This document shows positions 32,786 to 43,596 of a stretch of DNA of 64,000 nucleotides, in pieces. Origin of the DNA: Bosea sp. F3-2. Its GTDB lineage: Bacteria; Pseudomonadota; Alphaproteobacteria; Rhizobiales; Beijerinckiaceae. Both the position numbers and the translations under genes were made by a program. Where the stretch lies: contig NZ_CP042331.1 of assembly GCF_008253865.1 (NCBI RefSeq), positions 6,315,364 through 6,379,363 on the forward strand. The letters are read 5' to 3'. Numbering within the stretch: the stretch's first letter is position 1; each line of letters starts with the position of its first letter. Below the pieces are notes generated by a model, which saw only the letters and a list, made by a program, of their open reading frames with translations, did no database searches and was not told where the DNA came from.

Positions 32786-33604
32786 CTACTGCAACTGGTA
32801 TTTGAGAGAAAGCATGGCTCGGCCGCGCGTCTCGTAGTCAGAGGCGACAAGCGGAAGCTTGCGCGCCAGCGTCACATCGAAGGAGGTCTGCCAGGGCAGG
32901 TCCGCGAGCTTGGCGAGATCGACCGAGAGCTTCATCTCCGGAGTCAGAGCGGTATGAAGGCCATCACCCGGCGCAAAGACGTAGTTGCCGGCCATGGCGA
33001 GCTGGGACGTCAATGTCAGATGCGGCAGCAGTTCCTGGCGATAGCCGATGAGTGCCTCGCCCATCTGTTCGGGGTTGCCGTAGAGCGAGCTGCCGCCACC
33101 AGTGGCGAGGCCCCAGATGAAGCCCGTTCCGGCGGATACCGGCTGGGCCAGCCGCCAGTTCAGCCGCGCATCACGCGTCGCGCCGGCGCTTGCCGGGTCG
33201 GAGAGGGTGGTCGAGAGCGAGAAGACATCCTTGCCGAGCTTGAAGCCGACCGAGCGGTCCTGCTCCGGACTCATGATGTTCTGGCGCGCGGCGAAGCCGT
33301 TGCGGATGATGTCTACGGGGATCGGCGCTCGGGCGCGCAGATGGGCGCCTGATGAGGCATTGGCGCGGCCGATCGCCGCGAGCGTGGGATTGAACACGAC
33401 CGCGTCGGCAGTCTCGCCGGTCGGCAGGAGGGCCTCCATCTCCGCAGCATCGGGATCCTGCAGGGCCGCGCGCGGGATGGGCAGCTGGATGGCAGCCTCC
33501 GGCATCACCTCCTGAGCCGCGACGGAAGCGGGAGAAAGGGATGCGGCGAGAAGGAGCACCGCCGGTGCCGTGGCGGCGCGATTGGTGAAAATGAAACGGA
33601 ACAC
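32786..33604 (-). CDS. Secreted protein of unknown function
   Basis: A GTG start at 33604 with AGGAC upstream gives 272 residues. Residues 1-31 are a signal peptide (ending VAA-QE). The mature part contains SVGFKLGKDVFSLSTTLSDP, NWRLAQPVSAGTGFIWGLAT, ALIGYRQELLPHLTLTSQLA and the final LSLKYQLQ, alternating polar and hydrophobic residues like beta-strands, with a hydrophobic last residue region as in outer-membrane barrels (although the terminal residue is Gln). I do not recognise the family. It stands alone, divergent from icd. Confidence 0.6.
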   Translation of the reverse strand: MFRFIFTNRAATAPAVLLLAASLSPASVAAQEVMPEAAIQLPIPRAALQDPDAAEMEALLPTGETADAVVFNPTLAAIGRANASSGAHLRARAPIPVDIIRNGFAARQNIMSPEQDRSVGFKLGKDVFSLSTTLSDPASAGATRDARLNWRLAQPVSAGTGFIWGLATGGGSSLYGNPEQMGEALIGYRQELLPHLTLTSQLAMAGNYVFAPGDGLHTALTPEMKLSVDLAKLADLPWQTSFDVTLARKLPLVASDYETRGRAMLSLKYQLQ

Positions 33605-33819
33605 GTCGTTCGTCCTGTCGCTATGACGAGCGGCAGGTCAGGCTAGACCGGGAAGGTGCCGATTTTGCGGCGGTGCAACATGATCGGCATGGCGACAGAT
33701 TGCCCGAAAGCTGCGCTTCCCCCGCCGCCTTTAACCCGCTAGGAAGCGACCCAGCCGCGGACGGTGGCCGAGAGCCGCAGTTTCGGATCGTTCTATCTGG
33801 AGAGCACAGGGGTCATCGC

Positions 33820-35034
33820 ATGAGCAAGATCAAGGTCGCCAACCCGATCGTCGACATGGACGGCGACGAGATGACCCGGATCATCTGGCAGAAGATCAAG
33901 GACACGCTGATCTTCCCGTATCTGGACCTCGAGCTCGACTATTACGACCTCTCGGTCGAGAACCGCGACGCGACCAATGACCAGGTCACGATCGACGCTG
34001 CCAACGCCACCAAGAAGCATGGCGTCGCCGTGAAGTGCGCGACGATCACGCCGGACGAGGCGCGCGTGAAGGAGTTCAACCTCAAGGAGATGTGGAAGTC
34101 GCCGAACGGCACGATCCGCAACATCCTCGGCGGCGTGATCTTCCGCGAGCCGATCATCTGCAAAAACGTGCCGCGCCTGGTGCCGGGCTGGACGCAGCCG
34201 ATCGTCATCGGCCGCCATGCCTTCGGCGACCAGTACCGCGCGACCGATTTCAAGTTCCCGGGCAAGGGCACGCTCTCGATCAAGTTCGTCGGCGAGGACG
34301 GCAACGTCATCGAGAAGGAGGTCTTCAAGGCTCCCGAAGCCGGCGTCGCCATGGCGATGTACAACCTCGACGAGTCGATCAAGGACTTCGCCCGCGCCTC
34401 GCTGAACTACGGCCTGATGCGCAAGTACCCGGTCTATCTCTCGACCAAGAACACCATCCTCAAGACCTATGACGGCCGCTTCAAGGACATCTTCCAGGAG
34501 ATCTACGAGGCCGAGTTCAAGGCGGAATTCGACAAGCTGGGCATCACCTACGAGCACCGCCTGATCGACGACATGGTCGCCTCGGCGATGAAGTGGTCGG
34601 GCGGCTATGTCTGGGCCTGCAAGAACTACGACGGCGACGTGCAGTCCGACACCGTGGCGCAGGGCTTCGGCTCGCTCGGCCTGATGACCTCCGTGCTGAT
34701 GACGCCGGACGGCAAGACCGTCGAGGCCGAGGCCGCGCACGGCACCGTCACCCGCCATTACCGCGAGCACCAGAAGGGCCGCGAGACCTCGACCAACTCG
34801 ATCGCCTCGATCTTCGCCTGGACGCGTGGTCTTAGCCACCGCGCCAAGCTCGACAACAATGCCGAGCTCGCCAAGTTCGCCTCTCTGCTCGAGAAGGTCA
34901 CGGTCGACACGGTCGAGGCCGGCGACATGACCAAGGATCTGGCGCTGCTCGTCGGCGCCGATCAGAAGTGGCTCTCGACCACCGGCTTCCTCGAGAAGGT
35001 CAGCGAGAACATGAAGAAGGCGATGGCGGCCTGA
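33820..35034 (+). CDS. icd: NADP-dependent isocitrate dehydrogenase
   Basis: The ATG at 33820 gives 404 residues (MSKIKVANPIVDMDGDEMTR), the length and sequence type of the homodimeric eukaryote-like IDH found in alphaproteobacteria. Diagnostic segments are LDLELDYYDLSVENRDATND, VIFREPIICKNVPRLVPGW, the metal-site EHRLIDDMVASAMKWSGGYV and AAHGTVTRHYREHQKG. It oxidises isocitrate to 2-oxoglutarate in the citrate cycle, producing NADPH. It is monocistronic, with a strong terminator 25 bases after the stop codon. Confidence 0.96.
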   Translation: MSKIKVANPIVDMDGDEMTRIIWQKIKDTLIFPYLDLELDYYDLSVENRDATNDQVTIDAANATKKHGVAVKCATITPDEARVKEFNLKEMWKSPNGTIRNILGGVIFREPIICKNVPRLVPGWTQPIVIGRHAFGDQYRATDFKFPGKGTLSIKFVGEDGNVIEKEVFKAPEAGVAMAMYNLDESIKDFARASLNYGLMRKYPVYLSTKNTILKTYDGRFKDIFQEIYEAEFKAEFDKLGITYEHRLIDDMVASAMKWSGGYVWACKNYDGDVQSDTVAQGFGSLGLMTSVLMTPDGKTVEAEAAHGTVTRHYREHQKGRETSTNSIASIFAWTRGLSHRAKLDNNAELAKFASLLEKVTVDTVEAGDMTKDLALLVGADQKWLSTTGFLEKVSENMKKAMAA

Positions 35035-35058
35035 GGCTGGCTCCTCGCGAACGCTATG

Positions 35059-35085
35059 AAAGCCCGGCCGAAAGGCCGGGCTTTT
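35059..35085 (+). terminator. Rho-independent terminator of icd
   Basis: AAAGCCCGGCC, loop GAAA, GGCCGGGCTTT, then TCTATT. A perfect 11-bp stem with tetraloop and flanking A and T tracts, so it may also work for the convergent YunG-like gene. Confidence 0.92.
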
Positions 35086-35162
35086 CTATTGGGTGGTAGG
35101 AGTCAAGGCACGCGAAACAACCAATTTCGCAAATGGGGCGTGCTCGCCTTGTGTCCGGTGCG

Positions 35163-35591
35163 TCAATCCCGTCTTGCCTTGGCAAGATGCGCCCGAACGC
35201 GTGCTAACAACAGCTTGCAGCGCTCTTTTGCTTCTTCCCGGTCGCCCAATGCGTTGCGGTCGAGGACTTCAAAGCGTTGAACGATGGACCCAGGCGGAAA
35301 CTGCTTCCAGCTGAGATCGATGCGCGCGGCGCTCTCGCCCGCACCGCGCGTATTCCAGAAGTGGCGCTCGCTGGATCCGGTCCAAACCTCTCCGCGGGCA
35401 ATATCAAAATCCGGGTAGAAAAACTGCACGACGCGCGAGGTGGGGTAGCATTGACCGAATGCTGGATTGCCGAGACGGACGATGCCCCGATACGCTGTCA
35501 AATGATCCCATGAGGCCTCAAGTGCCGCCGCTAGAGCAGAGAGGTCAGGCGTCGGGAGTGCTTCCCCAGGCCGGGCACGCGGCTTGTCCAT
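35163..35591 (-). CDS. YunG-like protein
   Basis: The ATG at 35591 gives 142 residues; the longer frame to 35972 reads through a repeat and is rejected. The core ASWDHLTAYRG, NPAFGQCYPTSRVVQFFYPD, IARGEVWTGSSERHFWN and ARIDLSWKQFPPGS matches the YunG family, with conserved Gln-Cys, His-Trp/Phe-Asn and Asp positions reminiscent of a cysteine-protease-like fold. The function of the family is not known. The gene is convergent with icd and separated from it by the terminator. Confidence 0.75.
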   Translation of the reverse strand: MDKPRARPGEALPTPDLSALAAALEASWDHLTAYRGIVRLGNPAFGQCYPTSRVVQFFYPDFDIARGEVWTGSSERHFWNTRGAGESAARIDLSWKQFPPGSIVQRFEVLDRNALGDREEAKERCKLLLARVRAHLAKARRD

Positions 35592-35835
35592 AGGTGAAAG
35601 CTCGCGCGATTTTGTCGAGGCCGCAACAGGTCGTGAGCTTCTTGTCCCGCCAGGTCTCTGGCTTCTCTCCGAGGTCGGCGCGTTGGCCGCTTCATGGTTG
35701 GGTCCGACGCGTGGTGGATCACGCATTTTCGCGAAATGACCACCGGTCCTTCCAACCTGCCTCGATCTCACCGCCCTCCGGCCCCTGAAGGGACATCGCT
35801 CCGCCCCGCGGCGGACCTCCGAATGGATGCTAATG

Positions 35836-36029
35836 AGAGCCTGCTGTGTTTTCATGGAAGCGCGGGTCATCCCGGCTGGAGCCCCCCGGGTCCGATCTTC
35901 GGTCGGCCCAAGGATAAACTCCGCGGAGAGCCGGGATCCATGCCTGAACCTCGATCGGAAGCGCTCCGGCATGGATCCCGGGTCAAGCCCGGGATGACGG
36001 CGTGGTTCTGCGTAAAATCAGCAGGCTCT
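35836..36029. repeat. Long inverted repeat (GGGTCATCCCGG type), copy 2
   Basis: Outer arms AGAGCCTGCTG and CAGCAGGCTCT, then GCGGGTCATCCCGG and CCCGGGATGACGGC. It matches the copy at 23697-23846 through the GCCGGGATCCATGCCTGAAC core and the right arm, but has an extra stretch of about 40 bases after GGCTGGAGC. The end of the GNAT gene touches this element. Confidence 0.85.
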
Positions 36030-36573
36030 AGTCCGCTTCGCGTTGGTGTCCGCCATAATCCGCCTTTGTGAGCAAATATGATTTCAACAGCTTGCTGCTA
36101 TGTTCGATGTTTCCGACAAGTTCAAGTTTCATGCCAATTTTCTCTGCGACCCGTATAGATCCGAGATTGTCCGGATTGATATCGGTAACAATTTCGGGCA
36201 GATTTAGATTATGAAATGAGTACCGTACAAAAGGTAATGCTGCTTCGGTTGCGTACCCTTTGCCCCAAGACAGCCTATTTAGACGCCAGCCTATCTCTAT
36301 TTTTGGCCCTACGCCGTCGTAAGGAATTAGAAGTACCCATCCAAGGAATTGATCCGTCCTTGCGTTGTTGAAGATCGACCAGTACCCAAATCCCTCCCCG
36401 AAGTTTCTCTGTATGCGATCTCTAAGGAAGAGTTTGTGGGCTTCTGGATCGTCCCATGGCCCGGTAATGTGCTTTATGACCTCCGGGTCGCGGTCCATGG
36501 CCAAGCAAGCATCAAAATCCGCCATCGTGCGTGGCCGGATCGACAATCGTTCCGTCTCAAAAGTTGGCAGCAT
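36028..36573 (-). CDS. GNAT-family N-acetyltransferase (RimJ/RimL type)
   Basis: GGAGG lies five bases before the ATG at 36573, giving 181 residues. It begins LPTFETERLSIRPRTMADFD, the RimJ/RimL-type start, and has IEIGWRLNRLSWGKGYATEA with the acetyl-CoA loop and NLNLPEIVTDINPDNLGSIR. The base composition is clearly more AT-rich than the flanking genes, with codons such as TTT, AAT and ATA, which suggests recent transfer. The stop codon lies at the edge of a repeat element. The substrate (protein N-terminus or small amine) is unknown. Confidence 0.85.
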   Translation of the reverse strand: MLPTFETERLSIRPRTMADFDACLAMDRDPEVIKHITGPWDDPEAHKLFLRDRIQRNFGEGFGYWSIFNNARTDQFLGWVLLIPYDGVGPKIEIGWRLNRLSWGKGYATEAALPFVRYSFHNLNLPEIVTDINPDNLGSIRVAEKIGMKLELVGNIEHSSKLLKSYLLTKADYGGHQREAD

Positions 36574-36799
36574 CATCGCCTCCAGTCGGATGACAAGTCT
36601 CGTCGACGATGCACATCGCCCGCAATGGGGCGTCGTCTGACTGTTCCGCTGGCCGAACGACGTGACCACTTGCTCCGATATCGATATGATGAGCATCAAT
36701 GCGGATGGGCGCTTCGTGCACAAGAATGGCACGCCTTATTCCGCAGGCGAGGGGCGCTGACTATCGCTCTAAGAAGACTGGCCGATACGGAGAGCCGGG

Positions 36800-36988
36800 A
36801 TGCTTGAGAACGCTTCGCAGATGGAGCTTGACCAGCGGATTGCCATTGCTCGGAGGAACATCGCCGAGCTGATGGAGCAGGCGACGGGCGTTTCCGGCGC
36901 CGCCGCCGAGGAGCGCCTGGCGGCGCGGCTCAATGAGCAGCAGGACCTGCTCAACGAACTGCTCAAGAAGCGCGAAGCGATGGGCTGA
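36800..36988 (+). CDS. Small coiled-coil protein (62 aa)
   Basis: An ATG at 36800 with GGAG seven bases upstream opens a 62-residue frame. The sequence is one long amphipathic helix, MELDQRIAIARRNIAELMEQ then AAAEERLAARLNEQQDLLNE, rich in Glu, Ala, Leu and Arg with heptad-like spacing. There is no signal or membrane segment. I do not recognise the family, but the ribosome site and composition favour a real gene. It is followed 36 bases later by a hairpin repeat that may end its transcript. Confidence 0.65.
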   Translation: MLENASQMELDQRIAIARRNIAELMEQATGVSGAAAEERLAARLNEQQDLLNELLKKREAMG

Positions 36989-37023
36989 AACGCTCGCCGC
37001 ACGGTTCCCTCTCGCGGGCCAAA

Positions 37024-37069
37024 GCATCGGACCGAAAAGTGGAATCCACTTTTCGGAGAAATCCGATGC
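37024..37069. repeat. 46-bp hairpin repeat (CCACTTTTCGG type), copy 2
   Basis: GCATCGGA ... TCCGATGC enclosing CGAAAAGTGGA-AT-CCACTTTTCG. It is the inverted counterpart of the copy at 30675-30720. It lies between the convergent small gene and the Tat-type secreted-protein gene. Confidence 0.82.
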
Positions 37070-37124
37070 GATAACAAAAGCATAGATCGCCGTTACCGCG
37101 TCGGACGCGCGGCGATCGTCCAGA

Positions 37125-37768
37125 TCACTCCACGGCGACGGGATGGCGGGCGAGGATGCGCAGCCCGCTCACGGGCGCGTTCATGACATAGCGGAGCTCG
37201 TAGGGGCCGGATTGATCCGGTGCTTCCAGCACGGCTTCGACATTCTCCGCCGGAAAGAAGCGGGGGCCTTCCGCCTCGACAGGGGCGTCGGCAGGGACCA
37301 GCACGACACGATCCTGTTCGCCGTTCGGCCCGATGCCGCGGACCGGTAGCGCCTGGCCGCGGCCGACGCGGGCCGGCGCGGCGAGCGTCGCGCTTGGTTC
37401 GGTGGTGACGAGCGCCTGGCGCAACAGGATAACCGGCGACCCGTCCTTCTCGACGGCCAGGCGCAGCTCATAGGTTCCGGCCAGACCGGGAGTCGGCAGG
37501 GCAGGGACCGAATTGCGCGGCTCGACGACGATGATCGCGCTGCTGGCGGGATCGTCGGGGCGGGCAATGGCGAGTCGTGCACCCTGCGGTGGGCGGCTGA
37601 GGAAGACGCTGAGCGGCGCGCCGGCCACGATGGTCCGGGCCGCCGACATGGCGGGCTCGGTCACGGGCGCCGGCTTCTTCTTCTGCGCGAAGGCGGCTGC
37701 CGGCCAAAGGCCAGCAGCCAGCAGCAAAGTGCGGCGGGAGAGCGCCTGGCCTGTCCCGCCGATCGTCA

Positions 37769-37769
<1 letters not shown>
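37125..37769 (-). CDS. Exported protein with Tat-like signal, unknown function
   Basis: A 214-residue protein whose ATG overlaps the alaS stop codon by one base. Residues 10-30 (LSRRTLLLAAGLWPAAAFAQ) have twin Arg followed by a hydrophobic stretch and an AFA-Q cleavage site, consistent with Tat export. The mature part (SVFLSRPPQGARLAIARPDD, GTYELRLAVEKDGSPVILLR, GPYELRYVMNAPVSGLRILA) resembles tandem beta-sandwich segments around the repeated YELR motif. I do not recognise the family. The tight coupling to alaS is probably genome compactness rather than shared function. Confidence 0.7.
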
Positions 37770-40411
<2,642 letters not shown>

Positions 40412-40540
40412 CGCTTTTTGCGCTCTGATCTTGGGCAGGAGCCGGGCAGGCCCGGCAGGAAGGTCCGGTTCTAGTCAGGCGGCTCGCCGCTGTCCAGAAA
40501 GCTTGATGCAGCGCACACCCGGCAAGGTCTTAGTCTCAAA

Positions 40541-40566
40541 CGAAAAGGGCGGCCCGAAGGCCGCCC
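40541..40566 (-). terminator. Rho-independent terminator downstream of recA
   Basis: GGGCGGCC, loop CGAA, GGCCGCCC (40547-40566); on the minus strand it is followed by CTTTTCGTTT. It lies about 170 bases after the recA stop, beyond a palindromic repeat. The 325-base recA-alaS gap holds only these two elements. Confidence 0.88.
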
Positions 40567-40624
40567 GCTTGGGCGATGAGGAGGGCGCGAGCCGCTGGAC
40601 ACGTCATCTCCGGATAGAACTGTC

Positions 40625-40718
40625 GTCATTCCGGGCTTGACCCGGAATCCATCGTAGAGCGCCTCGCCCTTTGATGGATTCCGGATCGGCGCCGCTTTCG
40701 CGGTTTGTCCGGAATGAC
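40625..40718. repeat. 94-bp inverted repeat element, copy 1
   Basis: GTCATTCCGGGCTTGACCCG at the left, TGTCCGGAATGAC at the right, with GGAATCCATC and GATGGATTCC inside. Its sequence is about 90% identical (eight or so differences in 94) to the reverse complement of 46166-46259. It lies directly after the recA stop codon. Confidence 0.9.
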
Positions 40719-40736
40719 GGCCGTATTCGTGGCCTC

Positions 40737-41822
<1,086 letters not shown>

Positions 41823-41907
41823 GGTTCGGGCTCCTTATGGCAGGGCTACGGAGACATCTCAATCAGTCTTGACAGGAGAATGATCACTCTTTGTTCCTAT
41901 CGGCAAG

Positions 41908-41922
41908 TTCTTTTTTTGTTCT
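41908..41922 (-). promoter_or_regulatory. SOS (LexA) box of recA
   Basis: GTTC-TTTTTTT-GTTC exactly matches the direct-repeat operator GTTC-N7-GTTC used by LexA in alphaproteobacteria. It lies 86 bases upstream of the recA start codon. The rightward MFS gene begins 185 bases further on and could share the region. Confidence 0.85.
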
Positions 41923-42106
41923 CGATGTCAGTTTCTGTCAGGAGGCTCTTTGTTCGACACCCGCCATGCTTGTTGGCGCTGATTCAGGATTCATCCTCGC
42001 TTTATCATGCGCATGGCGCATGGCTCGCCATTGAGTTGCCTATGCCACCTTCTGCCTTTTCCTGATATTGCGCCCGGCATCTTCTTTGTTTTCGAAAGTT
42101 GCCAAC

Positions 42107-43420
42107 GTGTCCTCTGCCCCCGCAACGAATGCCCTGAACTCGCCGCGGCGCGTCCTGCTGGCCAGCCTGATCGGCACGACGATCGAGTTCTTCGACTTCT
42201 ACATCTACGCGACGGCTGCAGTGATTGTGTTCCCGAAGCTGTTCTTCCCGGGCGGGGATCCGACTTCCGCGATGCTTCAGTCCTTCGCGACCTTTGCTAT
42301 CGCCTTCTTCGCGCGACCGATCGGCGCCGCCATCTTCGGCCATTTCGGCGATCGTATCGGCCGCAAGGCGACGCTCGTTGCGGCTTTGATGACGATGGGG
42401 CTCTCCACCGTCGCCATCGGCCTGCTGCCGACCTACGCGGCCGTCGGCGTGCTCGCGCCGCTGCTGCTGGCGCTGTGCCGGCTCGGGCAAGGGCTTGGCC
42501 TCGGCGGCGAGTGGGGCGGGGCGGTGCTGCTTGCGACCGAGAACGCCCCTCCCGGCAAATCCGCCTGGTACGGCATGTTCCCGCAGCTCGGCGCGCCGGT
42601 CGGCTTCATCTGCGCGACGGGCAGTTTCCTCGCGCTCGATGCGGCTCTGACCGACGAGCAGTTCTTCAGCTTCGGCTGGCGCATCCCGTTCATCGCCAGC
42701 GCGCTGCTGGTCTTCATGGGGCTCTATGTCCGCCTGCGCATCAGCGAGACGCCGGCCTTCCGCAAGGCGATGGAAAAGCACGAGCGGGTGCAGGTGCCTT
42801 TCGTCAGCATCTTCGCCGAGCACAAGCTCGCGCTGCTCTGCGGCACCTTCGCGGCGCTCGCGACCTTCGTTCTGTTCTACCTGATGACCGTGTTCTCGCT
42901 GAGCTGGGGCACGACCAAGCTCGGCTTCTCGCGCGACCAGTTTCTGCCGCTGCAAATGGTGGGCGTCGTCTTCTTCGGCCTGACGATCCCGGTCTCGGCC
43001 GTGCTCGCCGATCGCTTCGGCCGCCGCCAGACCCTGCTGGCGACGACGCTGGGCATCGCTGTCTTCGGCTTCGTCCTGGCGCCGCTCTTCGGCTCGGGCA
43101 GCACGCTCGGCGTGCTCGCCTTCTTCATCGTCGGGCTGTCGTTGATGGGCTTCACCTACGGGCCGCTGGGGACGGCGCTGGCCGAGATGTTCCCGACCGC
43201 CGTGCGCTATACCGGCGCGTCGCTGACCTTCAACCTCGGTGGCATCGTTGGCGCCTCGCTCGCACCCTATGTCGCGACCTGGCTTGCCACCGAAAAGGGG
43301 CTGCCCTTCGTCGGCTACTATCTCAGTCTTTCGGCCGTGGTGACGATCCTGGCGCTGATCGGGGTGGGTGCTCTGGCTTCACGCCGGCTCCCCGGCGACG
43401 CAGCGGTGCCGGCGCGCTGA
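42107..43420 (+). CDS. MFS transporter of the metabolite:H+ symporter (MHS) family
   Basis: A GTG at 42107 gives 437 residues beginning MSSAPATNALNSPRRVLLAS; a TTG at 42068 is the alternative, and neither has a strong ribosome site. The protein has twelve helices, the MHS start LIGTTIEFFDFYIYATAAVI, the loop 2-3 motif GHFGDRIGRKATL and GQGLGLGGEWGGAVLL. The repeat of the motif in loop 8-9 reads LADRFGRRQTLL. MHS members import proline, shikimate, dicarboxylates or betaine with protons; the substrate is not predictable here. It is divergent from recA. Confidence 0.88.
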   Translation: MSSAPATNALNSPRRVLLASLIGTTIEFFDFYIYATAAVIVFPKLFFPGGDPTSAMLQSFATFAIAFFARPIGAAIFGHFGDRIGRKATLVAALMTMGLSTVAIGLLPTYAAVGVLAPLLLALCRLGQGLGLGGEWGGAVLLATENAPPGKSAWYGMFPQLGAPVGFICATGSFLALDAALTDEQFFSFGWRIPFIASALLVFMGLYVRLRISETPAFRKAMEKHERVQVPFVSIFAEHKLALLCGTFAALATFVLFYLMTVFSLSWGTTKLGFSRDQFLPLQMVGVVFFGLTIPVSAVLADRFGRRQTLLATTLGIAVFGFVLAPLFGSGSTLGVLAFFIVGLSLMGFTYGPLGTALAEMFPTAVRYTGASLTFNLGGIVGASLAPYVATWLATEKGLPFVGYYLSLSAVVTILALIGVGALASRRLPGDAAVPAR

Positions 43421-43431
43421 GCGGCTACCTC

Positions 43432-43524
43432 GTCATGGTCGGGCTTGTCCCGACCATCCACGTCTTCTCGTGAATCGAGGGCGGTGTTCAAGACGTGGAT
43501 GCTCGCCACAAGGGCGAGCATGAC
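43432..43524. repeat. Intergenic inverted repeat (ATCCACGTCTT type)
   Basis: GTCATGGTCGGGC on the left and GCGAGCATGAC on the right, with inner arms ATCCACGTCTT and AAGACGTGGAT. It lies between the convergent MFS and cckA genes. The following 60 bases (to 43592) carry a degenerate half of the element seen at 31171-31314. Confidence 0.75.
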
Positions 43525-43596
43525 GCTCTCTGGAATTCCGTCGTCTTCATGGGTTCCAGGCTCTTCGCTGCGCGAAGCGCCTGACTGACGGGAGTT

